From NCBI GenBank assembly GCA_043747875.1, contig JAYTOI010000188.1:1-64000 (forward strand): 64,000 nucleotides of DNA, read 5' to 3'. Below, piece after piece: positions 1 to 8,627 of this stretch. This DNA comes from CADEED01 sp043747875. Its GTDB lineage: Bacteria; Pseudomonadota; Gammaproteobacteria; Steroidobacterales; Steroidobacteraceae. The notes beneath the pieces are model-generated. The model worked only from the letters and a program-made list of their open reading frames with translations. It was not told the DNA's origin and searched no databases. Position numbers and translations under genes: made by a program. Position 1 is the stretch's first letter. Every line of letters begins with the position of its first letter.

Positions 1-657
1 TTTCTCGAGTGAGCGATACAGCCGCACCAGCGTCGAGTCCGCCCACCAGCCGCGCTTGCGCAGCTCGCCGCGATCGAAGTCGATGAGGTACACCTGCTCG
101 GGCGTGAGCAGGATGTTGTGCGCGTTGAGGTCGGCGTGATGGACGCCGGCGTCGTGGAAGCGCCGGATGCACCGGCCGACCTCGATCCACTGCGTGAGCG
201 GCAGAGGGCCCTTCAGCAGCGCCTGCGCCAGCGGCAGGGCGTCCTCGATGCGCTGGGTGATGAGATCTGCGCGATAGAACAGGCCGTGGCGCACGTAGCG
301 CGCAGCGATGGGTGCCGGCACCGGCAGGCCCGCGCGGTGCAGATGATAGGTGAGATACCACTCCGAAAAAGCGCGCGTTTCGCCCTCGGAACGCCACCAG
401 TAACGGTCTTTTGAAATCTTTGCCATGAGGCCGCCGCGCCGATAGTGGCGCAGCACGAAGCCCGAATTCCCGGCGCGGATGAACCACGTAGTGCCGCGGC
501 CGCGCGCCACACCGTCGATCGCATCGTGGCGCCGCCAGTATTCCGGCTCGAAGAATTCCGGGGAGAAATTGCTCGTGCGGAGGGTGTCGTATAGCATCCG
601 GCCGCCATCGAAAGCGGCTTCGCTGACCTCCGCACCCACCGGCCAGTGACGCTTCAT
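1..657 (-). CDS. kdkA: 3-deoxy-D-manno-octulosonic acid (KDO) kinase, 3' end cut by window
   Basis: Inner-core lipopolysaccharide kinase that would phosphorylate a KDO residue on lipid A-KDO at the cytoplasmic face of the inner membrane. The frame is open from an ATG at 657 to base 1 (219 codons) and continues outside the window. It reads as a WaaP/KdkA-type small kinase. An early RxGxxxLRHYRRGG stretch lies in the nucleotide-binding lobe. Near the visible end there is the catalytic loop HHADLNAHNILL followed by YLIDFDRG, the metal-binding Asp motif. The start codon lies inside the first codons of the divergent GT9 gene (GTG at 646), so the two genes share a 12-base head-to-head overlap. The neighbour's LPS role supports the call. 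I am confident of the family and less so of the exact phosphorylated position. Confidence 0.88.
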   Translation of the reverse strand, partial: MKRHWPVGAEVSEAAFDGGRMLYDTLRTSNFSPEFFEPEYWRRHDAIDGVARGRGTTWFIRAGNSGFVLRHYRRGGLMAKISKDRYWWRSEGETRAFSEWYLTYHLHRAGLPVPAPIAARYVRHGLFYRADLITQRIEDALPLAQALLKGPLPLTQWIEVGRCIRRFHDAGVHHADLNAHNILLTPEQVYLIDFDRGELRKRGWWADSTLVRLYRSLEK

Positions 658-1764
658 TCACCCACACTCACGGACGCGCGCGTGCAGGCACTTGCCCATC
701 TATTGGCCAATCCGCCGCAAAAAGTCTGCCTGCTCAGGCTGTCCGCCATCGGTGACACATGCCACGTGGTGCCGCTGCTGCGTACGCTGCAGACGGCGTG
801 GCCGAGCACGCGTTTTTCGTGGGTCATCGGCAAAGTAGAAGCGAAGTTGATGAGCCTCATTCCAGACGTGGAGCTTATCACCGTGGACAAGGGTGCCGGC
901 CTGTCCGCTTTCGGGCGCCTGCGCACCGACATGAGACGGCGTGGCGCGTTCGATCTGCTGCTGCATCTGCAACTGTCGATCCGCGCGAGCGCCAACGCCG
1001 CGCTGATCCCCGCGCCTATCAAGCTGGGCTTCGACCTGCCACGCGCGCGCGAGCTGCAATGGCTGTTCACCAATGCCCGCGTCGCGGAGCGTTCGCGCGA
1101 GCACGTGCTCGATAGCTTCCTGGGATTCGCCGATGCGCTGGGCATCAAACATCGGCGCATCGCGTGGGACATTCCACTGCCGCCGGAGGCACGGGATTAC
1201 GCGGCGACGCTGATCCCGGATGCGCAGCCCACGCTCTTGATCAGCGCGTGCTCGAGCCATCGCGGGCGTAACTGGCTGCCCGAGCGCTATGCGGCGGTGG
1301 CGGAGCACGCGGTGCGCAAGCACGGGATGCGCGTGATCCTGTGCGGTGGGCCGAACGCGCTCGAGCGCGAGATGGGCATGGCCATCGCCAGACATGCACA
1401 GGTGCCTCTGGTCGACGTGATCGGGCGCGATACCCTGCCCCAGCTTCTTGCATTGCTGGCGCGCGCAACCGTGTTGGTGACGCCGGATTCCGGACCCGCG
1501 CACATGGCAACCATGGTGGATACCCCCGTCATCGGGTTGTACGCCGCGACGAATCCGGAGCGCAGCGGGCCGTACCTGTCGCGGCGCTGGTGCGTGAATG
1601 AGTACGAGCAGGCGGCGTTGAAGTTCTTGCAGAAGCCGGCGGTGCAGTTGCCGTGGACCACGAAGATCGAATTGCCCGGCGTCATGGGGCTGATCACCGT
1701 CGATGCCGTCACCGCGAAGCTCGACGAGCTGTTAGCCTTGCGGCCCGAGGTGCGACTGCAATGA
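646..1764 (+). CDS. GT9-family LPS heptosyltransferase-like glycosyltransferase
   Basis: 372-residue glycosyltransferase family 9 protein, expected to add an ADP-heptose-derived sugar to the LPS core in the cytoplasm. The N-terminal Rossmann half has RLSAIGDTCHVVPLLRTL (residues about 31-48), the usual GT9 signature. The C-terminal half has TLLISACSSHRGRNW and VTPDSGPAHMA, matching the nucleotide-sugar site of WaaF/WaaC/RfaQ enzymes. The GTG start at 646 overlaps the divergent kdkA start; a second GTG around codon 13 would remove the overlap and cannot be excluded. Its stop overlaps the next gene in an ATGA, so the two are co-translated. The family is certain, but which core position is modified cannot be read from the sequence. 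Confidence 0.9.
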   Translation: MTLHSPTLTDARVQALAHLLANPPQKVCLLRLSAIGDTCHVVPLLRTLQTAWPSTRFSWVIGKVEAKLMSLIPDVELITVDKGAGLSAFGRLRTDMRRRGAFDLLLHLQLSIRASANAALIPAPIKLGFDLPRARELQWLFTNARVAERSREHVLDSFLGFADALGIKHRRIAWDIPLPPEARDYAATLIPDAQPTLLISACSSHRGRNWLPERYAAVAEHAVRKHGMRVILCGGPNALEREMGMAIARHAQVPLVDVIGRDTLPQLLALLARATVLVTPDSGPAHMATMVDTPVIGLYAATNPERSGPYLSRRWCVNEYEQAALKFLQKPAVQLPWTTKIELPGVMGLITVDAVTAKLDELLALRPEVRLQ

Positions 1765-2153
1765 AAGATCTCCTCGTTCCTGTTTCGCCGGGCGAATTGC
1801 TGGACAAGATCACCATCCTGCGCATCAAGGCGGCGCGCATGGGCGACCCCACCAAGGTCGCCAACGTGCAGCACGAACTGGCGCTGCTCGAGAAGACGTG
1901 GAAGGACTCCGGAGGCGCGGCCACTGCCGGCGTCGGCGCCGAGGAAGCGAACCTCATGCGCGTGAACGAGGCACTGTGGGTGATCGAAGACGACATCCGC
2001 GACGAGGAGCGCGCTGGCCGCTTCGAGCGGAAATTCGTCGAGCTCGCGCGCGCCGTGTACGTCACCAACGATGAACGGGCGCAGATCAAGAAACGCGTCA
2101 ACACTTTGTTAGGCTCGACCATCGTCGAAGAGAAGTCCTACCAGCCTTATTAG
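1761..2153 (+). CDS. DUF6165 family protein
   Basis: 130-residue cytosolic protein with the opening PVSPGELLDKITILRIKAAR and a second conserved block around LMRVNEALWVIEDDIRDEE, which I recognise as the DUF6165 family. The ATG at 1761 overlaps the stop of the GT9 gene by four bases (ATGA), so this short start is preferred over longer in-frame alternatives inside the GT9 gene. No membrane segment or signal peptide is visible, and the sequence is strongly helical. Relatives often sit beside LPS or polysaccharide glycosyltransferase genes, and it does so here. A helper role in core assembly is inference from that context; the biochemical function is unknown to me. Confidence 0.8.
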   Translation: MKDLLVPVSPGELLDKITILRIKAARMGDPTKVANVQHELALLEKTWKDSGGAATAGVGAEEANLMRVNEALWVIEDDIRDEERAGRFERKFVELARAVYVTNDERAQIKKRVNTLLGSTIVEEKSYQPY

Positions 2154-2247
2154 ACCTGCGGTACCGGGAAGGGGTTTGCCGGGTCGGGTTGTGCGTCGGC
2201 GAGCCGGCGTCGCCTGCGCGATTATCGGGTTCGTGGAGAAGACGCGC

Positions 2248-3516
2248 ATGCGAAGTACTCGTCGTGATGTGTTGAAGATGGGCGCCGCTGGATGCGCGTG
2301 GGCCGGATTGGGCATCGACGCGCTGCAACCAGCGGGCGCGTTCGCGCAGGACTCCATCGCCGGACTGAAGTCGATGACGGCCGACATCGTGCCCATCGGA
2401 CGCGCCGAATACCTCGCTCGCATCGATAATGCCCGACGACTCATGGCGCGACACGGCATCGGCGCGCTGCTCATCGAGCCTGGCGCGTCGCTGGTGTATT
2501 TCACCGGCGTGCACTGGTGGCGCAGCGAGCGACTCACTGCGGCCGTGCTGCCGCGCGAAGGCGAGCTCGCGATCGTCACGCCGCATTTCGAAGAGCCGTC
2601 GGTGCGCGAGAGCCTCGAGGTACCGGCGGATGTGCGCGTGTGGCATGAAGATCAAGACCCGCTGAAGGTCGTCGCCGACATCCTGCGCGATCGCAAAGTG
2701 ACCACGCCCGTGGGAGTCGAGGAGACCGTGCGGTTCTTTGCGGTGGATGCGCTACGCCGTGCGATGCCGCGCGTCGCGATCCGCAATGGCGCGCCCGTCG
2801 TGCGCGGCTGCCGCATGGTGAAGTCGCCCACCGAGCTCGCGCTCATGAAAAAGGCCGCGGATATCACCATCGCGGCGTATCGGCATGTCGGGCCACGTAT
2901 TGCGCTCGGCATGAAGCCGAAGGACATCGGGCTGATGATGGAAGCCGCGCACGAGGCACTCGGCGCGACCCCCGAGTTTGCGCTGGTCCTGTTGGGCGAG
3001 GCCAGCGCCTATCCACACGGGTCCGGCAAACCGCAAGCGGTGCGCAACCGCGAGGTCGTGCTCATGGACTGCGGTTGTTCGGTGCAGGGGTATCAGTCCG
3101 ATATTTCACGCACGTCGGTTTTCGGTGAGGCAACCGCGGAACAACGCACGGTGTGGCAGCACATGCGCGATGGACAACGCATCGCGATCGAGTCCGCGCG
3201 CGTCGGCGTGCCGGCCGGGAGCGTAGATGATGCGGTGCGCGCGCAATACGAGAAGTGGGGATATGGTCCGGGCTACAAACTACCCGGGCTTTCGCATCGC
3301 ACCGGACACGGGATCGGGCTGGACGGGCATGAGCCCGTGAATCTGGTGCATGGCGAGGCGATGCCGCTGGCGCAAGGGATGTGTTTTTCGAATGAGCCTG
3401 GAATCTATCTGCCGGGGAAGTTCGGTATCCGGATCGAGGATTGCTTTCATATGGGAGAGAAGGAGCCGGTGTGGTTCTCGACGCCGCCGGAGTCGATCGA
3501 GAGGTGGACGGGCTGA
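2248..3516 (+). CDS. Tat-exported M24 family metallopeptidase (Xaa-Pro dipeptidase/aminopeptidase type)
   Basis: 422-residue peptidase of the pita-bread M24 fold. The start is the ATG at 2248, placing a twin-arginine leader (RSTRRDVLKMGAAG, then an Ala-rich stretch ending near AFA) at the N-terminus, so export through Tat is likely. The N-terminal creatinase-like domain spans about residues 50-180 and the catalytic domain about 190-400. The five metal ligands of M24 are visible: Asp in VLMDCG, Asp in SDISRT, His in RTGHGIG, Glu in SNEPGIY and Glu in IRIEDCF. It should therefore be an active dinuclear metal enzyme that cleaves Xaa-Pro or similar peptides in the periplasm. It follows the DUF6165 gene by 94 bases and is probably independent of it. 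Confidence 0.88.
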   Translation: MRSTRRDVLKMGAAGCAWAGLGIDALQPAGAFAQDSIAGLKSMTADIVPIGRAEYLARIDNARRLMARHGIGALLIEPGASLVYFTGVHWWRSERLTAAVLPREGELAIVTPHFEEPSVRESLEVPADVRVWHEDQDPLKVVADILRDRKVTTPVGVEETVRFFAVDALRRAMPRVAIRNGAPVVRGCRMVKSPTELALMKKAADITIAAYRHVGPRIALGMKPKDIGLMMEAAHEALGATPEFALVLLGEASAYPHGSGKPQAVRNREVVLMDCGCSVQGYQSDISRTSVFGEATAEQRTVWQHMRDGQRIAIESARVGVPAGSVDDAVRAQYEKWGYGPGYKLPGLSHRTGHGIGLDGHEPVNLVHGEAMPLAQGMCFSNEPGIYLPGKFGIRIEDCFHMGEKEPVWFSTPPESIERWTG

Positions 3517-3683
3517 GGTGAGCTGAGCTGCGTTGCCTGAATGCATCGAACAACGTTGTTGTCGGATGGACCTTCTCCCAGCCGACCGCGATAGGGCATT
3601 GCTTGCTGGCAAGCAGCCTCGGGAAGCTCGGACCTCAAACATGGTTCCGGCGAAATGACTAACTGACGTGGCAGGGCCGTGCC

Positions 3684-3701
3684 CGGCGCCCAAGGGCGCC
3701 G
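3684..3701 (-). terminator. GC hairpin downstream of the zf-CHCC gene
   Basis: Perfect 8-bp palindrome CGGCGCCC-AA-GGGCGCCG, 18 bases beyond the stop of the minus-strand zf-CHCC gene. There is no T-run, so intrinsic termination is only a suggestion. The rest of 3517-3719, between the M24 gene and this site, shows nothing I can identify. Confidence 0.35.
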
Positions 3702-3719
3702 CGCGCGCCGGAGCGGCGG

Positions 3720-3914
3720 TTACTTCGTCAACGAGTACTCGGCGCCGCAGTATGGGCACTTGGCCCAGCCCGTCTGCTCGATGGGTAGATAGACCCGCGG
3801 ATGCGAGTTCCACAGGTACATTTCGGGCATCGGGCACGCGAGCGGCAAATCGCTCGCATCGACCTTGTAGTCGTTCTGGGCGTTGGGCTGGATGAGCGGC
3901 TTGATGGCGGGCAT
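3720..3914 (-). CDS. zf-CHCC zinc-finger domain protein
   Basis: 64-residue protein of the zf-CHCC family (related to the NDUFS6 zinc-binding subunit). The conserved pieces are HPRVYLPIE followed by CPYCGAEYSL. The zinc ligands are the two Cys of CPYC together with an upstream Cys (LACPMP) and the His of SHPRVY. It is a small soluble protein with no signal. The ATG at 3914 lies 9 bases beyond the glnE stop, so it is probably the last gene of the glnE unit. This family is usual beside glnE/ilvE-type genes in gammaproteobacteria. The specific role is unknown. Confidence 0.82.
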   Translation of the reverse strand: MPAIKPLIQPNAQNDYKVDASDLPLACPMPEMYLWNSHPRVYLPIEQTGWAKCPYCGAEYSLTK

Positions 3915-3923
3915 AAGCGCGGA

Positions 3924-6830
3924 TTATATGCCGTCTTCCATCGCCGCGTTCCAGATCGCGGTGACCGCCGTCCGCGTCGCGGCAAACTCGGCGGCGGGCA
4001 CGATGGGCTCGGCCTGCTCCAGCGAAAGGTGATGGGAGCGCTCGCGGTACTTCCGATATGCGTCTACCAGCACGTCCACCGTCGCCTGCGGCACGAGATC
4101 CGCGGACGCCACGGATTCGAGCTGCCGGATGGTATCCGCAAACATGACCACGGGCGGGTGCGTGCCGGCATGCAGCAGCGCCCAGTACTGCGCCAGGAAT
4201 TCGATGTCCGCCGTGCCGCCGGCATCCTGCTTGATGTCGAAATCCCCCGACTTGGGCTTGGCGCGCGACAGCTCCTTGCGCATGCGCAGGCGCATGTCGC
4301 GCACTTCCGCCCGCAGCGTGTCGCGCCGCACGTGGTTGCACAGGAGCTCGACGCGCGCGCTCTCGAACACCGCGCGCAGCGTCGGATCGCCGGCCACGGC
4401 GCGCGCATGCAGCAATGCCTGGTGCTCCCAGGTCCACGCGTCCTTTTCCTGGTACTCGACGAACGCGCCCACGCGCGTGATGAGCATGCCGCCCTTGCCC
4501 GACGGCCGCAGCCGCACATCCACTTCGTACAGCCGCCCCGCCGCCGAATGCATGGTGAGCAGGTGCAGCGCGCGCTGTGCGAAGCGGATGAAGAACACCT
4601 GGTTGTCGACCGGCTTGGCCGCATCGGTCTCGGCGCGCTCGGCGCTCGAGTCGTGCAGGAAAACGAGGTCGAGATCCGAGGCGTAGCCGAGCTCGTTGCC
4701 GCCCAGCTTCCCGTATCCCACGGCACACAGGCTAACTACCCGGCGCGCCGCGCCTTCCCCGCACATCGGCGTGCCGAACTGCGCGGTGATCTGTCCCCAC
4801 GCCAGCCGCATCGCCTGCTCCACGATGATCTCCGCGATCTCCGTGAGGTAGTCGCTGACGCGCATCAGCGGAATCGTGCCCGTGAGATCCGCCATCGCCA
4901 CGCGGAAGATCGCGGCACGCTGGAACTGGCGCAGGCCTTCCACCTGCCGCTCGGGCTCTTCCTGCAACGTGAGCCGCGCGGCGACTTCGCGCTCGAGATC
5001 GGCGCGCGGCGTCGGCAGCCCGCCGGCCGACTCGTCCAGCAATTCATCGAGCAGCAGCGGATGCGAGGCGATCTGCGCGGCGAGGAACTCGCCGAATCCG
5101 GCGAGCTCGACCAGCTTGCGGCGCACACCTGCGTTTTCATTCATCAGCGCGAAATATGCCGAGCGGCTCCCGATTGCCTCGAGCACCTTGAGTACGCGGC
5201 GCAACACGTCCACTTGCGATGCGCCGCCGGAGGAAGTGTCCGCAATGGAGACCAGCAATCGTGGCAGCAGCGTATCCAGGCGCGCGCGTCCCGCCGCATC
5301 CTGCCGGCGCAGCGTGCTGGAGGCGCGAAACTCCGTGAGCGCCGCGCCCGCCGCGGCGCCGTCGCGAAAGCCGCGCGCCGTGAGCGTGGACTCGAGCTGC
5401 TCGCCTTCGACACCGCGCACCCAGGCCTCGACGATGCCGTTCACGCCCGCGGGTTCGACGCCGGCCGCCTCGTTGCGCGCGAACATGACTTCCTGGAATG
5501 CCCGCGTCACGCGCGCGCGATGCAGATCGAGCTCGGCCGCGCATGTCTCCCAGTTGCGGAAGCCGAGCGCACCGGCGATGCGCTCGCGCGCCAACGCATC
5601 CGCCGGCACGGTGTGCGTCTGGTTGTCGCCGAGCATCTGCAGCCGGTTCTCGATGCGGCGCAGGAACAGATAGGCGGCCTCGAGCTCCTGCGCGACGCGC
5701 GTGGGCAGCAGCTTGCCGCCCGCGAGCTGCGGCAGCGCCTGCAGCAGCGACTGCGTCTGCATGCGGCGGTCCTGACCGCCGCGGATGAGCTGGAACGCCT
5801 GCACGATGAATTCGATCTCGCGGATGCCGCCCGGACCGAGCTTCACGTGCTGGGCGAGGTCGCGCCGTGCGACTTCCTTCTCGATCAGCGCCTTCATCTC
5901 GCGCAGGGATCCGAACACGCCGAAGTCGAGATAGCGCCTATACACGAACGGACGCACGCTCTCGGCGTGCATGCTCTTCCATGCGTCGCTGCCGGTGACG
6001 GCGCGCGCCTTCACCCAAGCGTATCGTTCCCAGTCGCGGCCGTGGGTCTGCAGGTAGTCGTCGATGAAGTTCGCGCTCACGGCGAGCGGACCCGAATCGC
6101 CGAACGGCCGCAGTCGCATGTCGACGCGGAACACGATGCCATCCTCGGTGCGCTCGCCGAGCAGGCGGATGACGAGGCGCCCGAGGCGCGTGAAGTAATC
6201 TTCGTTGTGGATGCCGCGCGCGCCGGAGGTCTCGCCCTTGTCGGGAAACACGAAGATGAGGTCGATATCGGACGAAAAATTCAGCTCGCCGCCGCCGAGC
6301 TTGCCCATGCCGATGACGATGAACGGTTGCGTCTCGCCTGCCGCGCTGCGCGGCTCGCCGTATGTGCGCGCAAGATCGCGGCCGCCGTAATCGACCGCCG
6401 CCTGAATCGCGACGTCCGCGAATCCGCTGGTGTCCGCAAAAGTCTCCGGCAGGTCGGCCAGACCGGCGAGATCGCGCCAGGCGATGCGCACCATCTCGCG
6501 CACGCGCTGCCGTCGCAGCGCGGCCATGAAACCCGCGATGTCGGCTTCGATCGCCAATGCGGCGCGCACGCGCGCGGCCATTTCTCCTGCCACGAGCGGC
6601 CGATCCAGCACACTTTCGTCAATCAGCCACGGGGCGAGCGCCGCATCGCGCGCCAGGCTGTCGGCGACGAAATCGCTGGCGGCGAGTACGGCGTTCAAGG
6701 AGTCCCGGATCTGCGGTGCGGCGGCTTCGAAAGCCGCGAGGGCGCCCGATTCGCGCAGACGTGTCAGATGACGGTCGAGATGGGCGCGCAGTTCCGGTGT
6801 CACGGCCGCGAACTCTACTAGATTTGCCAC
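3924..6830 (-). CDS. glnE: Bifunctional glutamine synthetase adenylyltransferase / deadenylase
   Basis: 968-residue GlnE, the normal length. The enzyme adenylylates and deadenylylates glutamine synthetase in response to PII and so sets nitrogen assimilation. There are two nucleotidyltransferase domains. The N-terminal deadenylase half has GMGKLGGGELNFSSDIDLIF with RVDMRLRPFGDSG downstream, followed by KLGPGGIREIEF. The C-terminal adenylylase half repeats the pattern with GYGKLGGNELGYASDLDLVF, then VDVRLRPSGKGG and a terminal DIKQDAGGTADIEFL. The paired Gly-Asp-x-Asp sites are intact in both halves. It is divergent from the lipoprotein gene at 6865, with only 34 bases between the starts, so the promoters must overlap coding sequence or be very short. 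Confidence 0.97.
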   Translation of the reverse strand: MANLVEFAAVTPELRAHLDRHLTRLRESGALAAFEAAAPQIRDSLNAVLAASDFVADSLARDAALAPWLIDESVLDRPLVAGEMAARVRAALAIEADIAGFMAALRRQRVREMVRIAWRDLAGLADLPETFADTSGFADVAIQAAVDYGGRDLARTYGEPRSAAGETQPFIVIGMGKLGGGELNFSSDIDLIFVFPDKGETSGARGIHNEDYFTRLGRLVIRLLGERTEDGIVFRVDMRLRPFGDSGPLAVSANFIDDYLQTHGRDWERYAWVKARAVTGSDAWKSMHAESVRPFVYRRYLDFGVFGSLREMKALIEKEVARRDLAQHVKLGPGGIREIEFIVQAFQLIRGGQDRRMQTQSLLQALPQLAGGKLLPTRVAQELEAAYLFLRRIENRLQMLGDNQTHTVPADALARERIAGALGFRNWETCAAELDLHRARVTRAFQEVMFARNEAAGVEPAGVNGIVEAWVRGVEGEQLESTLTARGFRDGAAAGAALTEFRASSTLRRQDAAGRARLDTLLPRLLVSIADTSSGGASQVDVLRRVLKVLEAIGSRSAYFALMNENAGVRRKLVELAGFGEFLAAQIASHPLLLDELLDESAGGLPTPRADLEREVAARLTLQEEPERQVEGLRQFQRAAIFRVAMADLTGTIPLMRVSDYLTEIAEIIVEQAMRLAWGQITAQFGTPMCGEGAARRVVSLCAVGYGKLGGNELGYASDLDLVFLHDSSAERAETDAAKPVDNQVFFIRFAQRALHLLTMHSAAGRLYEVDVRLRPSGKGGMLITRVGAFVEYQEKDAWTWEHQALLHARAVAGDPTLRAVFESARVELLCNHVRRDTLRAEVRDMRLRMRKELSRAKPKSGDFDIKQDAGGTADIEFLAQYWALLHAGTHPPVVMFADTIRQLESVASADLVPQATVDVLVDAYRKYRERSHHLSLEQAEPIVPAAEFAATRTAVTAIWNAAMEDGI

Positions 6831-6864
6831 TTGCGCAAGGCAGGCAAGCGCCTACGATGGCCGC

Positions 6865-7758
6865 ATGAAAGCCGCGCTTCTCGTGCTCGTCACGACGCTC
6901 ACACTCATCACCGCATGCGCCCGCCAGGAACACGCGCGCGAGATCGACTGGGCCAAAGTCGCGCTCGCACGCAATCCCGCCTATGAAATCCTCGCCACCG
7001 ACGAGACCGCCGGGGTCTTCACCGTACGCGACACCGTCACGGGTTCCGTGCTCGCGCTGAAGCTCGAAGATCTGCTCGCGGGGCCGCGTCCCGACCAGTC
7101 TGCGTTCAAGTCTGCGCCCGCGGCAGAACCCGTGGAGGCCGGATCCGCCGCGACTGCGGCAGCCGTTCCCGCGGCGGCACCCGAGTCGGACAATGGTGGC
7201 GCGACCGCGCTGGCCGCCGGCCAAACTACTGACGAGGCGCGGCCGGAGTCGCCCGCCGATGCGACCGCCCTCGCGTCCGGCCCGGGGTACCGTATCGAGC
7301 GCGCCGAGGTCACGGCGCCGCTCGAGTCCGTCGCCTCGCTCGAAGGGCCGGGCTACAGCATCACGCGCCACGACACGGGCATCGATCAGAGCGCGCCCAT
7401 GGCCGAAAGCGTGGCTGCGAACGTGGAGCAACGCACCGATCCCATCATCTGCCAGGGCGAGCGTCTCATGCGCATCGACGGCGAGACCCTGGATTTCTCC
7501 GGCGACGCGTTCATCGCCGAAGAGGGCTGCGACCTGTTCATCACGAACGCGAACATCCGCGCGGGCGGCATCGGCATCATCGCGCGCCGCGCGCGCGTGC
7601 ACATCGTCAACAGCGTCATCAACGGCGAGCGCGGTTCGTATGAAGCGTCCGACGGCGCCGAGATCTATGTGGCCAGCACCACGTTCTCGGGCATCGGCCG
7701 CCGCTTCGACAGTGCGTCCATGAAAGATCTCGGCGGCAACAAGTACCGGACGAATTGA
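6865..7758 (+). CDS. Lipoprotein with C-terminal beta-helix-like region, unknown function
   Basis: 297-residue predicted lipoprotein. A short hydrophobic signal ends in a lipobox TLITAC with Cys at about residue 18. Residues 80-190 are a low-complexity Ala/Pro/Glu-rich linker. The last 100 residues start at DPIICQGERLMRIDGETLDFSGDAF and contain repeated short hydrophobic strands (LFITNANIRAGGIGIIARRARVHIVNSVI). They resemble the stacked turns of a right-handed beta-helix as in periplasmic carbohydrate-binding proteins. I do not recognise a named family. A surface or periplasmic role anchored to the outer membrane is inference. It is followed 40 bases later by the Anbu gene on the same strand. 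Confidence 0.75.
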   Translation: MKAALLVLVTTLTLITACARQEHAREIDWAKVALARNPAYEILATDETAGVFTVRDTVTGSVLALKLEDLLAGPRPDQSAFKSAPAAEPVEAGSAATAAAVPAAAPESDNGGATALAAGQTTDEARPESPADATALASGPGYRIERAEVTAPLESVASLEGPGYSITRHDTGIDQSAPMAESVAANVEQRTDPIICQGERLMRIDGETLDFSGDAFIAEEGCDLFITNANIRAGGIGIIARRARVHIVNSVINGERGSYEASDGAEIYVASTTFSGIGRRFDSASMKDLGGNKYRTN

Positions 7759-7798
7759 GACCTGCTGCGGACTCGATGCCATTGGTTAGGGAGTGAGA

Positions 7799-8524
7799 AT
7801 GACGTATTGCGTCGGCGTCCAGGTCGATGAAGGCCTGGTATTCCTGTCCGATTCACGCACCAATGCGGGCGTCGATCAGATCAGCACGTTCCGCAAGATG
7901 ACGCTGTTCGAGATGCCCGGCGAGCGGGTGCTGGCGCTGCTGTCGGCCGGCAATCTCGCGGTCAGCCAATCGGTGACGGGCCTGCTGCGCGAACGCGTCG
8001 CGAACGCGAAGTCCAGCCTGCTCGCCGCCCGCTCGATGGCCGACGTCGCGCGGCTGGTCGGCGACGCCGTGCGCGAGGTGTTTCTGCGCGACGCCGAATC
8101 GCTCAAGCTGCACGGCATCGAGTTCAACCCCACCTTCATCGTGGGCGGGCAGATCACCGGCGAGGCACCGCGGCTGTTTCACGTGTACTCGGCCGGCAAT
8201 TTCATCGAGACGACGCCGGACACGCGCTATTTCCAGATTGGCGAATCGAAGTACGGCAAGCCCATCATCGATCGCGTGGTCAAGGCGGAGACATCGCTGG
8301 CCGCGGTGGCCAAGTGCGCGCTCATTTCCATGGATTCCACGATCCGTTCGAACCTCTCCGTCGGGATGCCTCTCGATCTGGCAATCATTCGGCGCGACGC
8401 GCTCCGGATTTCGTTGCATCGAAGCATTGGCCCCGAAGACACGTACTTCAAGATGGTCCGGGAAGGCTGGGGCGAGTCGTTACGTAACGCGTTCCACGCG
8501 CTTCCAGACCCCCCGATCCCCTGA
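7799..8524 (+). CDS. Anbu-type proteasome-family peptidase
   Basis: 241-residue Ntn-hydrolase of the proteasome beta-subunit superfamily, Anbu (ancestral beta subunit) branch. The ATG at 7799 gives MTYCVGVQVDEGLVFLSDSR, so Thr2 becomes the N-terminal nucleophile after Met removal. SDSRTNAGVDQISTFRKM is the characteristic Anbu segment with the conserved Asp and Lys of the active site. Anbu forms a helical ring assembly in other bacteria. Many Anbu genes sit with a circularly permuted ATP-grasp, an alpha-E and a transglutaminase gene. None of those partners is present here; the neighbours are a lipoprotein and an aspartic protease-like gene. A GTG six bases upstream is possible but would bury the Thr. 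Confidence 0.9.
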   Translation: MTYCVGVQVDEGLVFLSDSRTNAGVDQISTFRKMTLFEMPGERVLALLSAGNLAVSQSVTGLLRERVANAKSSLLAARSMADVARLVGDAVREVFLRDAESLKLHGIEFNPTFIVGGQITGEAPRLFHVYSAGNFIETTPDTRYFQIGESKYGKPIIDRVVKAETSLAAVAKCALISMDSTIRSNLSVGMPLDLAIIRRDALRISLHRSIGPEDTYFKMVREGWGESLRNAFHALPDPPIP

Positions 8525-8627
8525 AGACAACCGACCGCCCCTGAACTGGGACTTGGCACCGTGCGGTGCGCACGTTTCGGCGATCACGAGTTCCTTTCCG
8601 CGGCGATCCGGCGTAGCTTGTTTGGCC

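Noticed and set aside
3801..6821. Plus-strand frame of about 1000 codons opposite glnE
   Set aside because: Arg/His-rich composition with no motifs; it is the mirror of a GC-rich gene with strong codon bias, and glnE is unmistakable.
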